Assembly: GCA_021817755.1 (NCBI GenBank)
Contig: JAKAGC010000361.1
Location: 1 to 5,235, forward strand
DNA: 5,235 nucleotides
Source: Acidobacteriota bacterium
GTDB taxonomy: Bacteria > Acidobacteriota > Aminicenantia > UBA2199
Direction of reading: 5' to 3'
A program made the translations under genes and the position numbers. Each line of letters starts with the position of its first letter. Within the stretch, counting starts at the first letter, position 1. The notes below the pieces were generated by a model that had not been told where the DNA came from, did not search any database, and was given only the letters and a program-made list of their open reading frames with translations. Of the stretch, positions 1 through 5,235 are shown piece by piece.

Positions 1-1197
1 AAAAAAATGCACACCTTTGAAGGCGATGATGATGAATCATTTATGAAATCCGCAAACTGGAACGGCGGGATTGTCGTAATCCGCCCCAAGGGACTGTATT
101 TCTATAAAAATGGGCAATCGATACCCGTTGAAGGAGGAGATACGCTTAAAGAAAAAGTGTATTTGCTTTTACCCCTTAATCAGGACACAGCTTCTCTAAA
201 TTTCCTTGTCGGATCCTCAGAAAGCGAGATTTCTTTTTTCGATGGAAAAACATTAAAAAAGCTTGATGCTCCTGTATACAGCTATATAAAAAATAAAAAA
301 CTGCTCTATGGAATGCAACTATCCACCGGAGATTTCGCTTTCGGGACAATTTATGGAGGAGTCGTAATTTCTAAGCCCGATGGCACTATAAAAAAAATAT
401 ACGATAGAAAAGCCGGCCTTCAGGATGACAGCGTAAAACATATTTTTGAAGATTCCAATAATAACTTATGGGTAAGCCTTGAACGTGGCATTTCCAAAAT
501 TGAATACAATTTCCCTGTTTCCGTATATGATGAGCGATGTGGACTTAATGGGGTTGTTACTTCCGTGTTGAATTTCAACGGAACACTATATGCCGGAACA
601 ACCAAAGGATTATTTATTCGTGAAAAAGACAATAATTTTTCTTCCATATCCCGTATCCCAATATATTGCTCGGATATTCTTGCCATTAATGATTCCATTT
701 TAGTTGCGACTTATAATGGTTTGTATCAATTACAAGAAAATACTCCTATTACTGTATTAGATAAACCGTCATATGTTTTACATAAAATCGGAATAAACGA
801 TAATAAAATTTTATGCGGTGTATCCGATGGAATCATATTATTATCATTAAAAAATGGTAATTGGGTGATAGAAAATCAAATAAAAATTCAAGAAAATGAT
901 GTAAAAAGCATTGCCACAGATTCTGAAGGTGATGTATGGTTTTCTGTGCAAAATGGTGACATATTTCGATTAAAAGCACCTATCCAATGGAATACCTATT
1001 CTCCTATTCATTACAATTACACAAACGGATTACCCGGTGGTGAAGTATATATAACCTTCGCATCCAAACATCTTATATTCGCCACAAATAAAGGATTATA
1101 CACGTTTGATAAGAAATTGGAAAAATTTATACCCGATTATACTCTCGGTGCAAATTATGCCGGAGGAGCTTCCCCCATTTTTAGACTAAAAGAATAA
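1..1197 (+). CDS. Periplasmic propeller sensor part of a hybrid two-component system (5'-cut; ended by an in-frame TAA)
   Basis: This is the sensor half of a hybrid histidine kinase. The frame is open from base 1 (two Lys codons precede ATG 7) and no ribosome-binding site is visible, so the true start and signal peptide lie outside the window. The product is a run of Reg_prop-like beta-propeller blades with GLxxY/F and NxLxxGTxxGL patterns: GLYFYKNG (residues about 29-36 counted from the Met at 7), GDFAFGTIYGG, NGTLYAGTTKGLF and ATNKGLY. Two copies of the turn motif D-x4-[LV]-W-[VF] are seen, EDSNNNLWV near residue 148 and TDSEGDVWF near 304. A third copy is interrupted by the stop codon. In this family such propellers face the periplasm and pass ligand binding to a cytoplasmic kinase. 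The frame continues past the stop into the Y_Y_Y and kinase domains, so this is not a natural protein end. There is no transmembrane segment here, so if translated alone it would be a loose, incomplete propeller. The family assignment is firm; the ligand is unknown. Confidence 0.8.
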   Translation, partial: KKMHTFEGDDDESFMKSANWNGGIVVIRPKGLYFYKNGQSIPVEGGDTLKEKVYLLLPLNQDTASLNFLVGSSESEISFFDGKTLKKLDAPVYSYIKNKKLLYGMQLSTGDFAFGTIYGGVVISKPDGTIKKIYDRKAGLQDDSVKHIFEDSNNNLWVSLERGISKIEYNFPVSVYDERCGLNGVVTSVLNFNGTLYAGTTKGLFIREKDNNFSSISRIPIYCSDILAINDSILVATYNGLYQLQENTPITVLDKPSYVLHKIGINDNKILCGVSDGIILLSLKNGNWVIENQIKIQENDVKSIATDSEGDVWFSVQNGDIFRLKAPIQWNTYSPIHYNYTNGLPGGEVYITFASKHLIFATNKGLYTFDKKLEKFIPDYTLGANYAGGASPIFRLKE

Positions 1198-1488
1198 ATA
1201 AATAAAAATATCTGGTTTCACTCCGGATCAAAAAATTTTCTTGCGAAGCCTAATAAAGAGGGGATTTATACTATCAATTCTTCTCCACTCCATCGAATTC
1301 CGACAGTACAAATCAATTTCATTTATCCAGATCCTTCAGGAAATGATGTATGGCTCGCCAGTATCGACGGACTTTTTGATTATCAGTTAACAGACAAACC
1401 CAAGTCACACACTCACTTCAAAGTTTTAATTCGAAAGGTAACCATTAATGATAACGTACTTTTTGATGATAATATAAAACGTGCGCCC

Positions 1489-3735
1489 ATGAAAACCAAA
1501 GATGGAAATCCCGAATTATCCTATGATGATCGTAATATTATCATTCACTGTGCTTTGCCTTTTTTCGAAAAAGAGGATGAAACCCGCTACCGGTACTTCC
1601 TGGAAGGATATAACAAAACCTGGTCAAACTTAACCAAAAATCCCCAGGCTGAGTTTACCAATCTTGATTCCGGTTACTACATTTTTCATGCTCAAGCCGT
1701 AAATGTTTACGATATTGAAAGTACTGAAAGTACTTTCCGATTCCGGGTATTACCACCATGGTACAAAACCTGGTATGCCTATTTATTCTATTCCATTATA
1801 GGTTTTTTCGCCATTGCTTTTCTAATAAAACTCCGATACCGGTATTTGGAAAAAGAGAAAAAACGATTAGAAAAAGAGAAACAAAATCTCGAAATAATCG
1901 TTGAAGAGCGTACAAAAGAAATTAAAGAACGTTCCCGTGAGATTTCTGAAAAAAATATCCAGCTTGAGGATCAGACCAAAAAACTACAAGAGCAATCCGA
2001 TAAACTCAAAGAATTGGACCAGATTAAGTCCCGTTTCTTCGCCAATATTTCTCATGAGTTCCGCACCCCATTGACATTGATAATCAGTCCTATCGAGCAG
2101 ATGTTACAATCAATAAATGACAGGAAACAAAAGAAATCGCTTAATACAGTACTCCAAAACTCACAACGGTTGCTCACTCTCATTAATCAACTACTCGATC
2201 TTTCAAAAATTGACAGCGGAAAAATGAAAATCAGAGCCTCTCTAAATAATATCGTTTCTTTTTTAAAAGGATTATTAGGCTCTTTTGAGGGTCTTGCCGA
2301 CCAATGCGGCATAAAACTCGAATTCATTACCCAGGAAGAAGAAATTCTCATCTATTTCGACCCCTACCGGATGGAAGAAATAGTTTTTAATTTATTGATA
2401 AATGCTCTAAAATTTACTCCTTCTGGTGGAAACGTCTCATTGATTGTTTCCAGGAATAGAGGGAATAGATGGACCATGGATTCTTCTTCGATTATTTCCG
2501 AAAATGAAGATATCGATCTGAAATATATACGGATATCAGTCAGCGATACCGGCCCTGGAATTGCTCCCCACCAGATGAATCATATCTTTGACCGTTTTTC
2601 CAATACCGATGAAATGGGGGAAAAAATCCAGAAAGGATCAGGCATCGGATTAGCTTTATCACGGGAACTTATCCATCTTCATCACGGTAAAATAATCGTC
2701 CACAGCCGTTTGGGAGAAGGGACCGAATTTGAAATTTTACTTCCTACCGGGAATTCACACTTGAAACCCGATGAAATAGACTCGGAAAATATTCGGCCCT
2801 TTAAACCCGAAAAACACACTGAATTAGATATGCTGTATTCTTGTGAGAAATCACAAGATGATTTATCAAATGAAAATACAACCCAAAACGATGATATCGC
2901 ATCCACGGATGAAGGAAAAGAGTCAGATGAATCGGATAGAATCGTTATCCTCTTAGTTGAAGATAATGCCGATGTCAGGCAGTACATAAAAGAACCCCTT
3001 GAGGGAATGTATAAAATTATCGAAGCGGAAAATGGGCTCGAAGGTATTCAACTTGCCAAAGAACATATTCCAGATTTAATCATTAGTGATATCATGATGC
3101 CCGGTACCGATGGGTATGAGTTGTGCAAAACATTAAAAAATGATATCGAGACCAGCCATATCCCTATTATCCTGTTAACTGCAAAAGCATCCGAAGACAG
3201 CCTGATGGAAGGATTAAAAATCGGCGCTGATGATTACATTACCAAACCTTTTAATTCCAGGATTCTTCTTTCAAAGATTAAGAATTTAATTGAAATTCGC
3301 AGGCAATTGCAAGAAAAAATCCAGATTCAAAAAACACTACTTCCACCTGAAATCGAAGTTAAATCTCTCGATAGAAAATTCATGGAAGAAGTACACGATA
3401 TTATACTGGCCAATTTATCCGATCCCGAATTCGATATCGAAATGTTGACGCGAAAGCTTCTAATGGGGCGTTCTTCTGTTTTCAGAAAGATAAAGGCTAT
3501 TACCGGGGAGACCCCCAACGATTATATCCGTACATTCCGGTTGCACCGTGCCGAACAATTGTTCAGACAGAGTTCCGGGAATGTCACTGAAGTTGCCATG
3601 GAAGTCGGATTTTCCAGTTCCAGTTATTTCTCTACTTGTTTCACCAAATTGTTTGGAATTACCCCAAAGGATTTTATTCATGAAATTGCTTCAGGAAATA
3701 CAGAAATAATTCTTGAAAAACAAAAGAAGAAATAA
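1489..3735 (+). CDS. Hybrid histidine kinase/response regulator with AraC-type output (downstream part of split gene)
   Basis: This is the signalling half of a one-protein two-component system. From ATG 1489 (748 residues) the order is: the main part of a Y_Y_Y domain (RYRYFLEGYNKTWS, TNLDSGYYIFHAQAVN, PPWYKTW), one membrane helix near residues 95-113, a charged coiled coil near 114-180, a HisKA domain with phospho-acceptor His189 (NISHEFRTPLT), and an HATPase domain with N-box N301/N305, G1 DTGPGI 353-358, F-box IFDRF and G2 GSGIGL 383-388. An acidic linker follows at about 428-485. The receiver has E491/D492, phospho-acceptor D534 (SDIMMPG), T564 and K586. An AraC/HTH_18 domain at about 640-735 has both helix-turn-helix units (last one VTEVAMEVGFSSSSYF). 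All catalytic residues I can identify are present. The start is doubtful: it lies inside the Y_Y_Y domain and has no Shine-Dalgarno, and the frame is open back to 1198, but no ATG, GTG or TTG occurs there. The gene ends in tandem TAA TAA. Expected role: ligand-driven autophosphorylation, His-Asp relay and transcription control. Confidence 0.9.
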   Translation: MKTKDGNPELSYDDRNIIIHCALPFFEKEDETRYRYFLEGYNKTWSNLTKNPQAEFTNLDSGYYIFHAQAVNVYDIESTESTFRFRVLPPWYKTWYAYLFYSIIGFFAIAFLIKLRYRYLEKEKKRLEKEKQNLEIIVEERTKEIKERSREISEKNIQLEDQTKKLQEQSDKLKELDQIKSRFFANISHEFRTPLTLIISPIEQMLQSINDRKQKKSLNTVLQNSQRLLTLINQLLDLSKIDSGKMKIRASLNNIVSFLKGLLGSFEGLADQCGIKLEFITQEEEILIYFDPYRMEEIVFNLLINALKFTPSGGNVSLIVSRNRGNRWTMDSSSIISENEDIDLKYIRISVSDTGPGIAPHQMNHIFDRFSNTDEMGEKIQKGSGIGLALSRELIHLHHGKIIVHSRLGEGTEFEILLPTGNSHLKPDEIDSENIRPFKPEKHTELDMLYSCEKSQDDLSNENTTQNDDIASTDEGKESDESDRIVILLVEDNADVRQYIKEPLEGMYKIIEAENGLEGIQLAKEHIPDLIISDIMMPGTDGYELCKTLKNDIETSHIPIILLTAKASEDSLMEGLKIGADDYITKPFNSRILLSKIKNLIEIRRQLQEKIQIQKTLLPPEIEVKSLDRKFMEEVHDIILANLSDPEFDIEMLTRKLLMGRSSVFRKIKAITGETPNDYIRTFRLHRAEQLFRQSSGNVTEVAMEVGFSSSSYFSTCFTKLFGITPKDFIHEIASGNTEIILEKQKKK

Positions 3736-3777
3736 TAATCTACTCCTTCAAATTTATCACTACATAACGGTTTCCAG

Positions 3778-3819
3778 TTTCAAAAATATTAAGGTACGAT
3801 TTCAAATGTTTTTAGTACG
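3778..3819. repeat. Tandem direct repeat TTTCAAA-N8/9-GTACG, candidate regulator operator
   Basis: Copy 1 is 3778-3798 (TTTCAAA, 9 bases, GTACG) and copy 2 is 3800-3819 (TTTCAAA, 8 bases, GTACG), starting 22 bp apart, about two helical turns. A weaker related half (CTTCAAA, 3746-3752) lies 32 bp upstream, and the opposite-strand word TTGAAA follows at 3823-3828. The repeat ends 30 bp before a TATAAT box and 79 bp before the small AraC gene. AraC-family proteins commonly bind direct half-sites with about 21-22 bp spacing. Binding by the neighbouring AraC protein or by the hybrid regulator's AraC domain is therefore an inference, not shown. Confidence 0.45.
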
Positions 3820-3849
3820 GTGTTGAAAGCGTTGTATGTTTAAATTTTT

Positions 3850-3855
3850 TATAAT
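3850..3855 (+). promoter_or_regulatory. TATAAT -10-like box upstream of the small AraC gene
   Basis: A perfect TATAAT lies 43 bases before the ATG at 3899, which would give a leader of roughly 35-40 bases. The nearest good -35 word, TTGAAA at 3823-3828, is 21 bases away, too far for a standard housekeeping promoter, so this would be an activator-dependent promoter or a chance match in AT-rich DNA. The direct repeat just upstream fits the activator reading. Confidence 0.3.
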
Positions 3856-3889
3856 GCCTCTGAAAGTAATTCTAAATTGAATAACAGCC

Positions 3890-3894
3890 GGAGG
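3890..3894 (+). promoter_or_regulatory. Shine-Dalgarno GGAGG for the small AraC gene
   Basis: GGAGG ends four bases before ATG 3899 and fixes that start. Strong Shine-Dalgarno sites are uncommon in core Bacteroidota, so it is a small clue to the host lineage. Confidence 0.75.
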
Positions 3895-3898
3895 CAAA

Positions 3899-4255
3899 AT
3901 GAAAGACAATGTGATTTTTGAAAATGTGTTACGGTATGTAATGACTCTATCCGAAGAAGAATTTGCAGAGCTTACAGTAGCGCGGTTGGCAAATTCCCAG
4001 CAAATCGACCGTTTCTCGCTAAGCCGGTTATTTAAAAAAAGAACCGATATGACTTTGGAAGACTTTTTATTCAGGCAAAAGATGACCCGTGCGCTTTTCA
4101 TGTTAACCAACAGAGATGAGATTACTATCAAAGAGGTTTCTCAAAAAATCGGATTTTGCACCAGTGATTATTTTATTCGAAAGTTCCGGGAATTCTATGG
4201 GATCGCTCCAGGGAAATATAGGGGATATATTGTGATGGATGGTGCTTATGAATAA
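3899..4255 (+). CDS. Small stand-alone AraC-type DNA-binding regulator
   Basis: The 118-residue protein is almost entirely one AraC/HTH_18 DNA-binding domain. The first helix-turn-helix lies near residues 24-55 (LTVARLANSQQIDRFSLSRLFKK) and the second near 77-105 (ITIKEVSQKIGFCTSDYF), followed by the family's closing pattern REFYGIAPGKYRGY. A linker helix (FLFRQKMTRALFML) joins them. There is no room for the usual ligand-binding or dimerisation domain, nor for a receiver, so it either acts without a ligand, pairs with another protein, or depends on its own expression level. The start has a clear GGAGG. It lies 163 bases after the hybrid regulator on the same strand, and the gap holds a TATAAT box and a direct repeat, so it probably has its own promoter. 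It resembles the hybrid's AraC domain in layout but not closely in sequence, so it is not a recent copy of it. Target genes are unknown. Confidence 0.9.
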   Translation: MKDNVIFENVLRYVMTLSEEEFAELTVARLANSQQIDRFSLSRLFKKRTDMTLEDFLFRQKMTRALFMLTNRDEITIKEVSQKIGFCTSDYFIRKFREFYGIAPGKYRGYIVMDGAYE

Positions 4256-4492
4256 TGGGTGATTCCATTTGAAATTTTTGCCTGTTTATAATCTTGGGAA
4301 GCTACTTTCTGGTTTTTCTTCTATAGAATTATTTTATTCTACTGTGAATTACCTTAATTTGATGAACATATTCAATACCATATTGAAAGTAACTTGAAAA
4401 TAAGTCGCTCCTTGATAAAACATTAAATTCCCTATCGATTTCAAAGGTAATCTGTGGGTCACGCTTTTAATACATCCAGAACAGGGATAAAA

Positions 4493-4584
4493 CTCCGGTT
4501 CAGGTATATTAAAGATAATTTAAGGGTCTTTTTACTCCATTGCCGGAGTACGGCAGATAATGTAAATTTAAATTTTAACCGGAG
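4493..4584. repeat. 8-bp inverted repeat CTCCGGTT / AACCGGAG enclosing nested hairpins
   Basis: CTCCGGTT (4493-4500) pairs perfectly with AACCGGAG (4577-4584). Its ACTCCGG portion (4492-4498) can instead pair with CCGGAGT at 4543-4549. In plus-strand RNA the outer stem would hide the GGAG that lies just before ATG 4588. This could be a structured RNA or attenuator-like leader. No downstream plus-strand gene is present in the window, so function is speculative. Confidence 0.35.
4533..4555. repeat. Two overlapping, mutually exclusive hairpins
   Basis: TACTCC (4533-4538) pairs with GGAGTA (4545-4550) across a 6-base loop. TGCCG (4541-4545) pairs with CGGCA (4551-4555) across a 5-base loop. Both stems are perfect, and they share bases, so only one can form at a time. 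No T-run follows, so neither is a standard terminator. Confidence 0.4.
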
Positions 4585-4616
4585 AGAATGGAAAAAGAAT
4601 CAATAATAAGGTAATA

Positions 4617-4636
4617 GAACTGAATGAGTACAGTTC
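4617..4636. repeat. GAACTG/CAGTTC hairpin
   Basis: A perfect 6-bp stem (4617-4622 with 4631-4636) has an 8-base loop. It lies between the CCGGAG cluster and the TTAGGGGACAGGC motif. On the minus strand, after the propeller gene, it is followed by T-rich but not continuous T sequence, so it is at most a weak terminator. Confidence 0.35.
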
Positions 4637-4659
4637 ATAGGTGTGAAATCACTAAAAAA

Positions 4660-4672
4660 TTAGGGGACAGGC
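4660..4672 (+). other. TTAGGGGACAGGC motif resembling a REP/IS200-type element end
   Basis: The string TTAGGGGACAGGC, in an AT-rich flank, resembles the recurrent GGGGACAGGC end sequences I associate with REP-associated Y1 transposase (TnpA-REP, IS200/IS605 superfamily) elements in environmental genomes. No transposase gene is present, and the expected matching opposite end GCCTGTCCCC is absent; only the shorter TTTTGCCTGT at 4276 is found. Treat it as a possible solo remnant. Confidence 0.35.
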
Positions 4673-4747
4673 AAAATATTTACTACTAATTAAAAATAAT
4701 AGTTAAGGCAATTATTTGGATATTTGTGCTCTTTATTTTTTTAAAGC

Positions 4748-5235
4748 TTACTTTTTTATTAATATCTTGAACCGGTGTAGTTTTAATGGGGTAATTTCGC
4801 CTTTTTCATTAATCCCCGAATCCTCAAGAATATAGATATACCCATTTTGAGCATATTTGATGATCCCATTGTAGGGAATACTCAAACCTTCTGCATATGT
4901 ATTACCGTCGAGATCATGGATATTTACATAAAAAGTAACACTCATATTAACAAATTTTGCTAATACAACCATAAACAATTTATTCCCAAGATAATAAATC
5001 GAGGCTGGTCGAAGTTGTTTTCCCCACCATTTGGAATGCTCCCTGGAAAACCCATATGGAGAAAGATCATTGGGAAATGAATCCATCTGTGGTTGAAAAT
5101 AAGTTGAAGAATTCGCTGCCAATATTTTTTTAACATTCAGTTTGTAATCAAACACATATATTTTATATTCAGCTGGGAACAGACCTAATATTCCATCTTC
5201 ATGGGTATCGACAATACCTCCAAGGTTAAATCTGG
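4748..5235 (-). CDS. C-terminal part of a 6-bladed beta-propeller-like protein (cut by right edge)
   Basis: The minus-strand frame is open from the right edge to TAA at 4748-4750, giving 161 visible codons. The GTG at 5153-5155 is internal: the frame continues upstream with RFNLGGIVDTHEDGILGLFPAEYKIYV and has no stop. The visible protein is built of short beta-strand phrases separated by turns: EYKIYVFDYKLNVKKIL, IYYLGNKLFMVVLAKF, SVTFYVNIHDLDGNTYAEGLSIP, GYIYILEDSG and LKLHRFKI. This resembles the last blades of the 6-bladed beta-propeller (BF3164-like/NHL-type) proteins common in Bacteroidota and Aminicenantes-like genomes, often exported or lipid-anchored. Their substrate is generally unknown. 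Any signal peptide would be outside the window. It converges on the small AraC gene, so the two are not one operon. The assignment rests on pattern only; YVNIHDLDGN and the alternating strands are the best support. Confidence 0.75.
   Translation of the reverse strand, partial: RFNLGGIVDTHEDGILGLFPAEYKIYVFDYKLNVKKILAANSSTYFQPQMDSFPNDLSPYGFSREHSKWWGKQLRPASIYYLGNKLFMVVLAKFVNMSVTFYVNIHDLDGNTYAEGLSIPYNGIIKYAQNGYIYILEDSGINEKGEITPLKLHRFKILIKK

Larger units (their letters stand above)
1..3735 (+). pseudogene. Reconstructed full hybrid two-component gene split by TAA at 1195-1197
   Basis: Both coding halves and the 291 bases between them are in the same frame. Codons 1198-1488 read as ordinary family sequence: INKNIWFHSG, then a blade GNDVWLASIDGLFDYQ, then FKVLIRKVTIN, which is the first strand of the Y_Y_Y domain. 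Only one codon, TAA at 1195-1197, breaks a frame of 1,244 complete sense codons. The stop falls at the Asp position of the motif D-x4-hydrophobic-W that is intact at about 448 and 916. The local sequence is a short A/T-rich run (gaataaataaataaaaat). The 2.5 kb after the stop has kept its frame and its active-site residues, so the change is recent, or a sequencing/assembly error, or is tolerated by readthrough. Codon reassignment is unlikely because every other gene here ends in TAA. The intact protein would probably have exceeded 1,300 residues with its missing N-terminus (inference from the family). Confidence 0.72.
4276..4676. repeat. Distant 10-bp inverted repeat TTTTGCCTGT / ACAGGCAAAA
   Basis: TTTTGCCTGT at 4276-4285 is the exact reverse complement of ACAGGCAAAA at 4667-4676. 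The pair bounds about 400 bases of non-coding DNA and the right copy overlaps GGGGACAGGC. It could be the worn terminal repeats of a small non-autonomous element. A 10-bp match is short: it is moderately unlikely within this gap alone, but expected by chance somewhere in a window this size. No target-site duplication was found. Confidence 0.3.
4256..4747. other. Gene-free convergent intergenic region with many short inverted repeats
   Basis: About 490 bases between two converging genes. No frame gives a convincing protein. The region holds several short inverted repeats listed separately, a TTAGGGGACAGGC motif, and a 23-codon open stretch with a propeller-like phrase. No classical GC-rich hairpin plus T-run terminator is seen for either gene. 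An AT-rich CTTTA/TAAAG stem (4731-4746), bordering the end of the minus-strand gene, is the only weak candidate. The region may be an eroded small element plus gene debris. Confidence 0.6.

Noticed and set aside
1195..1197. TAA reassigned to an amino acid in this organism
   Set aside because: The hybrid gene, the small AraC gene and the propeller gene all end in TAA at sensible protein ends, so TAA acts as stop here.
420..3681. Minus-strand open frames at 420-698, 2682-2987, 3327-3518 and 3460-3681
   Set aside because: They lie opposite the hybrid kinase frame, which has clear domains. They show no motifs or ribosome sites and are shadows.
3802..4131. Minus-strand open frame across the small AraC gene and its upstream region
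   Set aside because: It overlaps the well-supported AraC gene and its regulatory repeat, and the translation matches no family I know.
4287..4292. TATAAT as a promoter after the AraC gene
   Set aside because: The only -35-like word, TTGAAA at 4269-4274, is 12 bases away, and no gene follows on this strand.
4436..4445. CGATTTCAAA here also occurs at 3797-3806, suggesting a third operator copy
   Set aside because: The GTACG part does not follow at the right spacing, and one 10-bp match in AT-rich DNA is expected by chance.
4588..4614. Short frame MEKESIIR as a real gene
   Set aside because: Only eight codons, the Shine-Dalgarno spacing is tight, and there is no downstream gene on this strand in the window. 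It is noted only as part of the possible leader structure.
5153..5155. GTG as the start of the right-hand propeller gene
   Set aside because: The frame stays open to the window edge and the upstream residues continue the same strand pattern, so the GTG is an internal Val.

Overview
The window is AT-rich bacterial DNA carrying three genes, two of them cut by the window edges. The gene set is a one-piece hybrid two-component system (periplasmic propeller, Y_Y_Y domain, histidine kinase, receiver, AraC-type DNA-binding domain), a very small free-standing AraC-type regulator, and a 6-bladed beta-propeller-like protein. It is typical of Bacteroidota and of candidate-phylum relatives with the same gene families (Aminicenantes, KSB1, Calditrichota or Ignavibacteria-like lineages). 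A clean GGAGG ribosome-binding site and a TATAAT box, rather than Bacteroidota-type signals, make me lean away from core Bacteroidota. No search was possible, so this is only a lean.

Layout. Positions 1-3735 (+) are a single reading frame, already open at the left edge, for the hybrid kinase/regulator. It is broken once, by an in-frame TAA at 1195-1197. The propeller half lies before the stop (1-1197). The rest of the propeller, the Y_Y_Y domain, one membrane segment, the kinase, the receiver and the AraC domain lie after it. The first possible restart codon is ATG 1489. The stop sits exactly where a repeated propeller motif has its conserved Asp. This points to a recent nonsense change or a sequence error in what was one gene of more than 1,240 codons.

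Positions 3736-3898 are a regulatory gap with a tandem direct repeat (TTTCAAA-8/9-GTACG, twice, about 22 bp apart), a TATAAT box and a strong Shine-Dalgarno. They precede a 118-residue AraC-type DNA-binding protein (3899-4255, +).

Positions 4256-4747 are about 490 bases with no convincing gene. They are rich in short inverted repeats: CTCCGGTT/AACCGGAG enclosing two mutually exclusive hairpins, a GAACTG/CAGTTC hairpin, a distant TTTTGCCTGT/ACAGGCAAAA pair, and a TTAGGGGACAGGC motif resembling ends of REP/IS200-type elements. From 4748 to the right edge, on the minus strand, is the C-terminal part of a propeller protein converging on the AraC gene.

Working model (inference): the hybrid kinase would sense an external ligand in the periplasm and regulate nearby genes through its own AraC domain, and the small AraC protein may be a target or partner. 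If the TAA is real, sensor and output are separated and the pathway is probably broken or altered. I found no RNA genes, CRISPR array or intact mobile element.
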